Origin: Lactifluus volemus
Lineage: Eukaryota; Basidiomycota; Agaricomycetes; Russulales; Russulaceae
Assembly (NCBI GenBank): GCA_022376515.1
Contig: WTXI01000034.1
Location: forward strand, 124,001-188,000
Reading direction: 5' to 3'
DNA length: 64,000 nucleotides
Numbering within the stretch: the stretch's first letter is position 1; every line of letters begins with the position of its first letter. The notes under the pieces are model-generated. The model searched no databases. It was not told the origin of the DNA and saw only the letters and a list, made by a program, of their open reading frames with translations. Shown here piece after piece: positions 10,173 through 21,500 of the stretch. The position numbers and the translations under genes were made by a program.

Positions 10173-13100
10173 CTAGCGGGGTTGGGCCGCACCGGATAGT
10201 CGTCGACAAGAACACGTTTAGGGACCTATTAATCAGGTTGTATATCTCAGTTAGCCGCGCGATTTTGAAAAGAAACTCGATTCTCAGTTAACGGGGAGCA
10301 CACGTTCTGCCGATTGATACAGACGCCTGTGGAGTGAATCCAGGTATGTGAACAATTCCTATTCCCAAATTTGCCAGCCCCTTTCGCCTTGGATCACGGC
10401 TTTCTGTACGATGGGTCGACAATGATCGTTTGAGCGAACAGCGCCAAGTTGGGAACTAACGGTGCTCGCCACTGTAAAGGCGCTCTCAAAAAACTGGCAC
10501 TACTGTGGGGATCGTACCACAAACTTTGCAAAGCCGGCGTCGACAAAAGACTCTTATGAAAACTCATCGCAGAGTATATCAAGTTTGAAGCTCCCACCCA
10601 CACCAACACTTTGACAACGGAACACTCGCCTCAAACAGAAAAAAAGTTTCTGAAACGGTTTAGTGGTAGGTGCAACTTGAAGCCCGTGTAAAAACTTCCA
10701 GGATGATTGGCCCCACGGGTTTTTAGAACCCTCTTATCCTGAACGGCAGCCAGCCGCCGACTAACACGGGGGATGATGATGATGGATCACGAACGAAAAC
10801 TCTATACAAAATACAAGTATAAACAACCTGCGGGTGGTCCGTTCTCTCGGGGGTTTACTCGGCCTACAAGCGGGTTTCATCAAAAATGCATATATGGTCA
10901 GTAGCGGCTATTGACACCTCCAAGAGTGACGGGAGAAGTTCTTGCAGGAAGCAAAGGAAGGGGGGAGGGGGGGGGCGCCTTCGAAATTTCGCCCGCCGCG
11001 GCATTGAGGGAACCCCCACCAACACATTTATAACGCAACGCACAACAAGGGCGTTACGGTACGGTACGGTAATCAGTTTTTTTGATTTATGATCAATTGG
11101 AAGGATCCGCACAGAAATTCCGTATCCCCGCAAAACTTTTTACTCGCTGATGGCAACGACAAAACAAACTTTTTCTATTTTGATGGGAAAATACTGTAAC
11201 GTTGTTTTTTTCGCCGGAGCTCTTTTACTAATACAGTACTGTACAGTACCTCAGGCTCTTCCGTTTTTAAAAAAACTGTTTAGGCTAAATGGGTAAGAAT
11301 AATATTCTATCGGATTTCTGATTGTTCCTATCAGAGGGGTAACAGAAGCGGTCCAACGGTCCTCGAACCTGAGCCCTCTTTGGGAGGATTTACGACATTT
11401 GCTTTCCCTCTTTCCTGCATCTACTACCGAGTATCATTTTATTATTGCGTAACTCTGAATTGACATGGGGGTGTTTTCATTTGGATTTGAATACCACAGC
11501 AGCAGCCCTGCTGTCCGTCCTTTCTTTTTCTTACAAATAATGGAGAACCGAGCACCCACCCCCGCAAAAGGGGTTATGCAATACCCTCTACAAAAACTCT
11601 CTGGTTACACACACAAAATACTCCCCCCAAAAAGGCACCCAGGCACTGCTGTACGTCAGTGTCGCTCTGACAACCTTTGTCAGTTCCTCGTACAGTTACT
11701 GTATTTGCATCTGTTCTGACAGTTGTGTATCAGTGACGACATATCTGCTAACATCGTGGTTATCATTTGCTCCCGCCGATCCGGGGGTGGCCAATTTGAC
11801 CTTGTACTGTAGTTTTCTGTTTTTGTTTTTTTATCGCCAATAACTTAACCGAAAAACAAGGTGGCAGCTAACTTATGCTTGATGATAAAAAATTCCCGGT
11901 TTTTTCCCAAAAATAATCAGCCTACAAAAAAAAAAAAAGTCCGACTCACCGATGGTTGCACTGCAACAACCCCCGGACGCAAAACACTGAGGGATGCACG
12001 TAATCCTTTTCTTGCTTTTGATTCCACGCCGGTCCCTTGTACCCACGCACACCGATCTCGGGGAAACTTGATGAATTTCATGCCAATTTAGATGCTAGTA
12101 GGCCATACGTATGCCGTGCCTGTCTCGAGAAACCAGCGCCCCCCCTCCTCGCAATTGCGCTAAGGCAAGCGCAAGGAAGCCCAGAAGAAGAAAGACGATC
12201 GTTTCAAACCATTGACCTAAATTTCTCGTTTGGCGTCGGAGTTTGCTTTCCGCTTCTCCTAGGTGCGGGGCGGCCGCACTTTTCGTTCCCTGCACCCAAA
12301 AAAAAGTACTTCGGCCTCGCGTCCGAAGTCGCGATCAAGGCGTCGTCGGCCATGCTTTATCAAGTGTAATATGCTCAGACCCAACAATTTGTTTGGGACC
12401 ATACGTAGCCGTACTGTACTTCATTCTCTTTGCAAGGAGAGATGTTCCTAGGTGTACTACTGTACGCGGCAACTTGTTCCGCCTCAGGCAAAACACTCGA
12501 AAAAAAAATACCCTAAAACTCTTTCTTCGCCCGAGCGCCCGGTCTAAGATCTCCTGTATAAGGAGAGGGGAGAACACACCAATGTTCGCGCCAAAACGTG
12601 TTAACCCAGTGATTTGCCCAAACATCCCCCTAGGGCAATCGTACCTCCATCACGGCGACCACTTGCTAATATTGGCAATGCCAATGATGGGAGACCAGAT
12701 TAGATTGAAAGGGGGTGTTGTGTGGGTGGAGGGGGGAGGGCGTTAGGGCGATATAGGGGGATCCAGACTGTGTGAGCTAAAATTCGAGGGTTGGCCCGGA
12801 AGGGCGGGGGAAAGTGTATATAAATCACTTGACCCTCCGTCCTGAGGGCGACGGCATCGGCAAACGCGCGAGTTCCGGGAGAAGATGCAACCATGGTACC
12901 CTCGACAGAAGAAGGGAGGGAAGAGGCACACACGAAATTAGACTTCGAGATCCGCTGCCCGTGGGCGATACGACCGCAGACGGTTTGTGTGTGCGACCAC
13001 CCTCCGACAACCTGGTTCTTACGAGGCGCAAGCGCCACCGATTCCTCCAAGATGAACCAAAAGGGGTAACCGATCACAAAACGGTATACGCAACACGGAA

Positions 13101-13403
13101 CGAAAACGTCCACGTACTCCCCAGCAGATCGCGTCGATAAGTGGAACAATGTATACCCCTGTGACATGGCTACCGGGGATTCTTGTGCTCCTCCACCTTG
13201 CTTCCCCTCCGATAGGTTCCGAGTGAGCAAACTGCTAATCGTGGAAGTTGGGTCAACGTTTTTGGACAAAGGAGTGCGAAACGGGGTACGGGCAGGGGTA
13301 GGAAGGAGAAGCGTGGGGAGTGGGGTGATGCAGGTTGGTGGGGAGGGGGGAGAGGGCATTTGTGAAAGAAAACGGATCGGATGACGGGCCACAACCGGCC
13401 ACG
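10173..13403. other. gene-free tract of about 3.2 kb
   Basis: I see no open frame with codon structure, no family motif and no RNA gene here. The stretch is rich in A/T and C/G homopolymer runs and in short palindromic GTAC strings (for example around 11046-11075 and 11232-11250). Long minus-strand frames near 12.7-13.7 kb are low-complexity shadows of the LTO1 3' region. Confidence 0.5.
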
Positions 13404-14227
13404 TCAGAAGCTGAAACCTTGCGTGGACGCAGAAGAAGCAGCAGATGGGCCATCGAGTGCCCAGACCACCGTCCGCTTCTGCCTCCCTGCGCCCGGCGCA
13501 CGTTCGGCATCTGGACCTTGGACGAGTAGAGATACGCCTTGGTGGTCGTTCGTTGTGCCCACCGGGCCGTCCTCCTCCGGGTCCTGGGTTCGAGTTCCAA
13601 TCCCACCGACGGGTGGTGAAGCGGCGGGCTGCAGGCGAGCACGAATGCCGAGCGAGGCACACATGGCTTTGTATCGCGAGCGGATAAGACGGAGTTGGGC
13701 ACTCATGTCGACGCCCGCTGCGTCCGGACGTGGGTTCTGAAGTGGGAAGCGTTCGATCAAGGCGATGAGCGCGGATGCGTGGTGGGCACCACGTCTACAC
13801 GCGCGAAAAGATACAAAAAAAAAATAGGAAAAAAAAAGGGATCAGCGAACGCATGATTTTAAATTAAGGGGCTCGGACAGGGGTGAGGAGTGGGGACGCA
13901 CCCATCCGTGCCGTTGGCTTCTGTAGAGGAGACGGCGGCCCAGAGGCGTGCAACACCTTCGTAGAAGCCGAGCTCTTCCCAGAGCTCGAAGCCCTTCTCC
14001 GCGCCAAGAGCGCGTCCCTCGATTAGGCCATGCAAGCGACCGTGGGCATACCCGTCTTGGTATCCCACATCATAGAATCTTTCGAGCATGAGTTAATTTA
14101 GAGACATTCCCAACGCGTGACCGACCGGGAAAGGAAAAGAAAGAGTAAAGACTCACGTTTGTTCGAGATGGACGAGCTGTTCGAGGTCAAAATGATGGGG
14201 ATCTGTGTTTGTATGCGGTGTAGTCAT
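13404..14227 (-). CDS. LTO1: LTO1/ORAOV1 homologue (YAE1-LTO1 complex), 3 exons
   Basis: The product is 212 residues from exons 14157-14227, 13902-14078 and 13404-13794 (read right to left). The diagnostic deca-GX3 motif is YQDGYAHGRLHGLIEGRALG, followed by EKGFELWEELGFYEGVARLW. In yeast Lto1 pairs with Yae1 and acts as an adaptor that recruits the cytosolic iron-sulfur targeting complex to the ABC protein Rli1/ABCE1, linking Fe-S delivery to ribosome recycling. A C-terminal helix region (LIERFPLQNPRPDAAGVDMS, then the LRLIRSRYKAM segment) also fits. The last ~80 residues are Pro/Gly-rich and do not carry the C-terminal Trp usual for Fe-S client or adaptor tails, so the extreme 3' end is less certain. 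All phases are consistent. Confidence 0.88.
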
Positions 14228-14556
14228 GGAAGGGAAAGAGCAAGGAGTTGAATTCTTCGCGGAGATTGCGTCGAAATTGAATTGTTATTATTTTCAAGTT
14301 TAGTGCTAGCTACTAGGCCCGATCGTAGTGCATTTCCTGTAAACAACTAAGCGCGCCTAGCTTCGCTTCGACGTCTGTGCGAAGATCCTTTGGACATCTC
14401 ACTGATTAAACTTGCCAAAAGAGAGCGAAGATTACGGTCTCGCCATAATACTGCGATGTACACGGACGAGGGTATCCAACTAGACAAAATAAATGGAAAA
14501 TGAAGCTCTGCCCCACCGCCCCACCGCCCCCCCGTGCCAGCACACAAAAACCAATT

Positions 14557-15696
14557 TTAGACCTAGAATAACCAAATTAAGGGTTTGGTATACAAGGAAG
14601 AGGTGGAGCGCACCAGACTGAGTTCAAGAGTCCAAACACGACGGGCCCATAATTTGATATTTCTTGGCGTGTCTTCTTCATTCTGTTTCAACTCAATCTC
14701 GATGCCGTCCCACCAACACTTACGCTGTGGAAAGATAAACTAGATAAGGAAAGGGACGAGAGATAACGCACGGCAGGCTTTCGCCAAAAGAGGAGGAGCT
14801 TCTGTGCTGTGGCCATCTGGCTATAGTCGATAGTGACCTGTTTCTCACCGGACGCGCCCGGTTGATGGACTATGCCCGTTTTAAGTAGGACAAGAGCGAT
14901 AGAAGAGATACAACACCGGGACGGCTCGAGCGCCCGAAAACCCCATTCGTCATCGCGGTCGAAACCACTGAGTGTGGGTGAGTAAGGAAGACGAGGTGGG
15001 AATTGACACGAGGTTACCTCATGCACAACATGTCGATTAAATGCTGTTCAGCAATGTTGTTTTCCTTGTTGACGTTGCGTTGCAGCGCTGTGAAGATGCT
15101 CCTCTTTTCGAGAAGGTATTTGCCACAATCGCGCTTGAGCTCCAGCATGCTCTCGTTGGCAATTCCATGTACATCCGTGGAAGGTTTGCCACCCTTTGGA
15201 GGTATTGAAAAATACTCCAACTCTTCTCTCAGCACGATGATGGCTTGCTTTGAGAGAAGTGGATTCTGGTTTGGAGCAAAGTCGGAAGAGGGAGACGCGT
15301 CGATGAGGTGCTGCTGTGCGGGATAAAGACCTGGGGATGTTTCGGTCCCATAAAACGCATCTGATGCGGTACGGAAGAATTGTAATACAAAGGAAAAGCA
15401 ATCGGGGTCGAACTGTCAAGGTAAATAGGTTTAGCTACATTCGTCAAATCAAGGCTACGTACATCAACACCATAAACTTCCTCCTCTTCAGAGTTTTCTC
15501 CATCCGTCGCTTGGCGTGTGAGAACGAGACCGTTTGGAAAGAGACAGAGAAGGACGGATTCTGGAAGATTCATGATAGTTTCACGGTCGACGGAGAAACG
15601 TTTGCCTCTAAGATCCAAAGAGAGGCGAGTAAGAAGAGGAGGCTGTATGTGAGCCTGTACAGGAGTTTGAGAGACTTGAGTGATGATACCAGCCAT
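14557..15696 (-). CDS. WHI2-like growth/stress regulator (BTB-type), 5 exons
   Basis: Exons (right to left): 15463-15696, 15018-15412, 14772-14967, 14614-14724, 14557-14562; 313 residues. The N-terminal BTB/T1-like fold shows LDLRGKRFSVDRETIMNLPE, FDPDCFSFVLQFFR and VLREELEYFSIPP. The C-terminus RKCWWDGIEIEL and ARRVWTLELSLV is the Whi2 signature. In yeast Whi2 binds the plasma-membrane phosphatases Psr1/Psr2 and takes part in the general stress response and in low-amino-acid TORC1 inhibition. The final exon as modelled carries only Val plus stop. If that intron is not removed, the frame instead runs 17 residues past LSL to a TAG at 14563-14565. The gene is divergent from the MED25-like gene. 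Confidence 0.87.
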
Positions 15697-16152
15697 GATG
15701 ATGAGTACAGTTTCTGTCGTGTGCTGTCGTTGTTGTTGGGTTTATGATAAAAAAATAAAATAAATAAATAATATAGCCAAGTACCTGGATTATGTACTTT
15801 TGAAAGAGAGAGTCAAGTGACAATTGTTTTGCGAATACCCTTTCTGAGAAACGTCTCCGTGTTGCGTTCTTCAAATGGGTCACTGACCGATCCAATGATA
15901 GTCAATGGGCGGCAAGGGACCGTTTTAATGTTCAGAGACACGCTGATTGGGTGCACTAGTCTGATTTATATTATTCAAACTGATGTCCGATAATTGACTC
16001 TTTGCTTTCAACTTTCTACTCACTCTCTCACTTTTCCACTTCCCCCGCGGCGAACAAGTACTACAGCTGCGAGCCCTCGCCCAATCCCCATTGCCCCCCC
16101 CTTCCCTTCTTCTCCGCTCACCCTCTCACTCTTTATTCCCTCAATTCTCTTC
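15697..16152. promoter_or_regulatory. shared divergent upstream region
   Basis: 456 bp separate the start codons of the WHI2-like gene (minus) and the MED25-like gene (plus). The plus side is a long C/T-rich tract just before the MED25-like ATG, as is common in fungal promoters. No canonical box is convincing. Confidence 0.4.
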
Positions 16153-18581
16153 ATGCCCCCCTCTCCTCCTGCTCTCATGTCCCCTTCACCTCCAACAGGC
16201 CTCTTTCAGCCTGCTCAACAAGGACACAACCTGGCCACCCTTGTCCTTATCGAAAACTCCGCAGCAATGGTAGACCGCTGGCCTGATCTCAGAGATCGCT
16301 ACCTCCCCACACTTCTTGGTACCGTCCGCAAGGTCAATCCGGTCGTTCCAGTATGTCACCCCTACTTCCCATCCATAGTCTCTCTAACTAGCTCTCTCAA
16401 TCTATCCCTTTCTCCATTACCCCAGATTCAAGTCCTCTGGGGCACTAGCTGTCCGTCAGAAGAGTCCTTCGCTCAACCCAACAGCTCACGTCAGTATAAT
16501 CAACTGCCAGAGATACGTTTCAACCAGCAACCCAACAATAAGATAACGGCCACGACCTTGTTTCGCGTCACCGATGTGGGCGTTACTTGTCTAAATTCAA
16601 CCAACGTACACCCTCTCAGTGATCTTACCATTTTTAGCTACTGGCGACAAATTTTCCCGAGGCAACAACCACCCGTCACTTATTCGTCATCGCCGCATCC
16701 GGCCCATCAGAAGGTGTAGATGTCCCAGGCGTCCCAGGCGTGGATCCGCAGACAGCTTGGCAGGCCTTGGGCTCTAAATTGACGAAGGCAAGTTCACTCC
16801 CAATCGTGTTCATGGTCTGTACTCACATTTACCATAGGAAAACATTCATCTCCACATGATTTTAAATCCAAGGGTACAAGAATCTGTAAAATTTGTTCAG
16901 CTCTTTTATGATATTGTGCGTGCCCTCCGAATCCCAATCCTCTCAGAGTCGAATCATACCTCGTCACTAGCTCGGTATGCAAAATTTTCAGGAAGCACAA
17001 ACATGGTTTCCTATTGACAACGAAAAATACCGCTTTTGCCTGTCGATGCGTACTCAACCCCCTCAAGAGGGTGCGAGCCGGCCTTTCCCCTCTACAACAC
17101 CACACCGCATTCCCGTCGGTCATATGGCAGTAAGCTCCAGTCTTCTGACTCCTACATACCACATGTCTGGTTTGTCGCTTGCATCACCGATTACAGGGTC
17201 GTTTCCTGACGCGTCCGCTCTCCCTCCACCCCCGCCATTACATCCCTCACATCCACCCCGAGTACTGCTTCCTAGGAATAACTCTTTCCCCCCAGCTGGC
17301 GCTAACGGGCGACCTGCTCTACGCCCCCCCTCGTCCACGAACAACTCACCTCCACTTTCCGCCGCGAACAACCCGGATGCGGAACCGAAACCGAGCCTCG
17401 TGAAACATCTACAAAAGGTCCATGGACTTACGAAGAAGCGTAATTTTGGCCTTCACACTTCTCGTGCTCCATTTATCCGCGACGACGCGGCGGCCGCAGC
17501 CCCATACACCCCAGTCCCCTCTGTTGACCCTGCGAATGGGCGTCCACGACGAAACACGGGTGTGTATGCCAGCAAAAGTAAGATGGGTGACGACCCCCGA
17601 CGCCCCCGCCGGGGTTCTGTCCATTTTTCCCTTCCCGACTCGGCTCGAGTGCCCTCCCCAGAGTCGGACTCGTCGACGAGCGTCAGCGCGCCCTCACCCA
17701 CCGCTACGGTGGCCGGCGTGCATGCGTCCCCCCCAGTGGTATCGTCACCGGTCTCCGTTGGATTGCAAATGGGCATCCCATTATCGTCACCCTCGCTGAG
17801 CCTCGCGGATGCCGGTTACCAGGCCGTGCCTCCACCACCAGGCCCGCCGCCTTTATGGCAGGGCGAATCGCTCGTGCAAGCAGCGACGTCGGCTAACCCA
17901 GCTCCGGCTTTCACGGACATTCCTCCACCAGGCCCCCAACCGCTGGCAACACAGAACCACGTGCTCGCTCCCTCTCAGGTCCAAGGCGGTCAAGTGCCCC
18001 GGGCCCACGCGCATCACCCAGCGGTGCCGTTAGGACCGTCCAGTTACGCCAACGTGCCTCACGGCAACGCGGACTCGCCTGTCGCTTATTCCCCCACCCT
18101 TACCGCAGTCGGATCACCCTTCGGTTCTCAATCATCTGCACCGCTCCCCGCGCCCCCTCCTCCTGCCCCTGCCCCTGCACCCGTGTCTGCACCCGCTCCG
18201 CCGACGGACGACGGCGATAAACCGTTCATTTTTTATCCAGAGTATGAGGAGGCCCTCATACCACCACCGCCTCCTCTGTTCACGCAACTCTCGGCTCCCT
18301 CTCTCCAGCCTACTGTTACTGCTACTACCACCGCCGCTGCCGCCAACCATGTGGCGGCGCAATATTGGCCGACGGCAAGCGCGGATTATTCGCATATTCT
18401 TAACCCCGGCGTTTCCCCTGGATTACTGCGTGCGAACCCCCCACCGGTTTACGATATCGCCACGTATGACTCTCACCCTCACTCTTCGTCTATTCACCCG
18501 CACGTCAGCTCTCACGTGTCGCCCGGAGGTGTCTATGCGAGCGAGCAAAGTTCATCTCTTCAAAGCTGGGCCGGCTACTGA
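16153..18581 (+). CDS. MED25-like von Willebrand A domain protein with Pro-rich tail, 5 exons
   Basis: Exons 16153-16350, 16426-16575, 16638-16787, 16838-16915 and 16971-18581 give about 728 residues. The first ~220 residues look like the vWA domain of Mediator subunit 25: ATLVLIENSAAMVDRWPDLR, LPTLLGTVRKVNP, IQVLWGTS, TRHLFVIAASGPSEG, HLHMILNPRVQESV and TWFPIDNEKYRF. In other eukaryotes MED25 links activators to Mediator and RNA polymerase II. The remaining 500 residues are Pro/Ser/Ala-rich, low-complexity, and end in HSSSIHPHVSSHVSPGG. Intron 16788-16837 uses a GC donor. Intron 16916-16970 is the least certain because the skipped sequence also reads open for a while. Assignment to MED25 is from memory of fungal relatives; a generic vWA protein remains possible. 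Confidence 0.68.
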
Positions 18582-21500
18582 TTTCCTTTTCTTTTTTCTT
18601 TTTTTATTGATTTGGTCAGTCATAACAATCTCTTAGGGCTCGCAGGTCTGCTGTCGAGTATGCAACTTCTGCGCTGCATTATCTACCTCATATCATATCA
18701 GGGTCATTTTGTGACATCTCCTTGCTTTGCGTGACTTTTTTTTGCTCAGCCTCAATTTTTTGAAAGTGCTTGCATCTCAATCCATTTCTTGGCTTTCTTC
18801 AATCTCATTCGCACCAAGGGGTGTCCCCATGTAGGTACAGTCAGTATGTATAGAATCTCGCCACCGTTTATGTATGTATGTAGCTATTTTTTTTGAACAT
18901 TTTGCTCTGTAAATCCAGATGTAGAAATTTATTAAAAAAAAAGAAAGTTAGGTTATAAGAATTCTTTACGCCATGGTCACCTGAGCGACACAAGTCTTTG
19001 GTCACCACGCGGCAGCCATCCCAAAGTGGTCGGGTCTTTTCGAGCTAAGCCTGCGGCGGAACAAATTTAGCAGAAAAAACCGTGAGTCTCTTACACGGCG
19101 TCTCCCGAAGAAACCTGAAAGTGGAAACCCCGTTCGCTACTTTTTGCTTTACAAGCCGGCGGTTTCCCCACCTCCCCCCCCAGCCCACCTCCACTTTTTT
19201 TTCCTCACCCCCTCCAAAAGTCCATGATGCATATGTCCAACCTTATTTTTTGATTTTGATTTTGATTTTATTAATTTCCAACCCGTCTTCACCCAGTGTT
19301 CCGCTCATGAGTAACTTTGTATATAACGTAGCCTTTAGAGCAGCCAATCACCGCGAGGCCCGATAATTTGCATACATACACAACTTGGTGAGAGCACTCA
19401 CTGTCTTGATTAGCAAACACCTGGCTTCTTCCTCAAGTTGATACGGATAAATGCGATAAACGCAAGATAAGCGATTATATAGCTACGCTTAGTATGTGTA
19501 TGTGTGTTAGAACTTGTAAGGTTACGCACCCACACAGAGCTGTCAACGATCGATAACAGAAGCCCAAGGAGTGCAGTACTTTTGAGGATGGGGGTGCCTA
19601 ACATATGTTTGTTGGTTCTGTGTTCGTTTTATGATTGATTGACAGGTTGGCAGCTGGCAGCTGGCTTCCGAGTCGGCACGGCACACACCAACCACGGGCG
19701 CAAGCGCAAGATTTGTGTGACAACTGACCTCATGCCGTTATTAAGAAAACTTTAATTTTACGGTAAATTACCAAAGCCCTTTGCCCTTGTGTCCTTGTCC
19801 GTGTCCTTGTCCTGCTGTCCCGCAGCAACCCAAAGTTTTTTTTTTTACTTCCCACCTGACCAAGCTCAGGCTCCGTACCGGCGGTTAGGGTTGGGAAATC
19901 GTTGTTGGATCCCGGGTTTGATCGTGATCACAAACAGTCATAGATCATGAGATAACTTTTCCGATTTAGGGCTAGAACATGGGGGAAATGGTCATTTTCG
20001 GACTCGGGAACTCGGGGACTCGGATTACTCGGAACCCCACAACTCTGGCATGAAACCCCACGCCCTTTCCCGTCCCCCCCCCCCTCTTCGTCCGAGTTGC
20101 CGTTCCCCACTACAGTTAATTACTACGACCAACCAACCAACCAACCACCACGATCACCGCCACCGCCACCCGTGACGATCGATTGCGGTCAGCTGGTGGG
20201 TTGTAAGACCGCATGTTGCAACAACAACCGTCACAAGCAATATCTGGCCCTCTTCTGGTCTTGTGTACCAAATGTGCGCCGTTTTACATTATATATGTGT
20301 GTCCACAACATGGCGTGGATGCAACTTTTTATCCACCGCACGGTGAACTGGACAGCGTGTGCACCTGACATTTCCCAAGCTAAAAGCTGAGTTGATGGAC
20401 ATATGTACATGTGTGGGGGGGTCAGTGTTCATGACTCATCTAACATTATGCATTGGTGACTCATTTTTCTTTCTGACCTTGCTGGACTGGTTTTAGGGCG
20501 TCACGTACGTCCTCAACGGTAATGAGGCACCCCCCTGCTCGCAGTTTGCCGTGGTTAGGCCTACTACTGTACTGGTTTAGTACCTGCATTCGGTATGGTG
20601 TTTACCGTACAGTACCTGCGATAACGCACGAGACCACCGATGACCGTACCCCAACTGGTCCGGCATTCACGTCGCGACGCCAAGCGATACTTTAGAGAAG
20701 TGTCCCAACAGGCCGTCGCCAAGCGCAGCAGGGCAGGTACGGTAAAGGTCCGGCCCTACTGGAAGGGAGAGACGCCGTTCTCATCTTTTCTTGATAAGTT
20801 ATCTATTGGGCAATGAGTAACGCCCCCGGACCCCACATCTTACCAAACCTTTATCCCATCAACGCCGGTTGCTACCGCCACCACCGACAGCCTCTTAAAG
20901 TAAGAAAGTTTATTATGGTCGTCTCGACCTATCATACAGTAGCGCTCGTCGTATTTTCATTTATCGATCAAGCTGAAATAACTTATTACCCTCCTTCGGC
21001 ATAAACTCTGCAAAATCAAATACAACCCCGAGTTTGCGATTTTTTATAATTAACAGGAACTTGCAAAATAGGAACAAGGTTACAAAGAGAAGTGCGATCA
21101 GGCCGCCGTCGTGTAAAACGATGTGCAATGGAAACAGTCAGTAAATCGGGTGGGAGCGGGGGGCGATTTCTATTTGATGTCCACGCCGACTTACACTAAC
21201 TACATCATCAGATCTGTGACCAAGCCACCAAACCACTTCGGGTCTAAACGACCCTAATTTCTTGCATTTTTGCTCGTTCTGAGAAAAACGTTTGTTCCCT
21301 GGGAAAATCTGAGGAAAGGCGCCCGCTACGGCGCATCATAGCATTCGTTTAATGGATTGACGTTCAGATCGTGTATTGTTTTTTTTTTGGCTGTTGGGGA
21401 TCCTCTATGAAGTTGCGCGTGCTACGCGGGGCCCCGCAGCGTTCAGAGAAAGCTCAGATTAATTACCCCACTCTTTGTGATTGTGCCGTGCGGGCGAGGA

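Noticed and set aside
12700..13662. 320-codon minus-strand frame and overlapping frames
   Set aside because: Low-complexity Pro/Ser/Arg sequence with no motif. It overlaps the LTO1 3' exon in a different frame.
16916..16970. Reading this stretch as coding in the MED25-like gene
   Set aside because: It reads open and plausible, but continuing leads to a stop within about 20 codons, whereas removing it as a 55-bp GT-AG intron keeps phase into the WFPIDNEKYRF block. Kept as the least certain junction.
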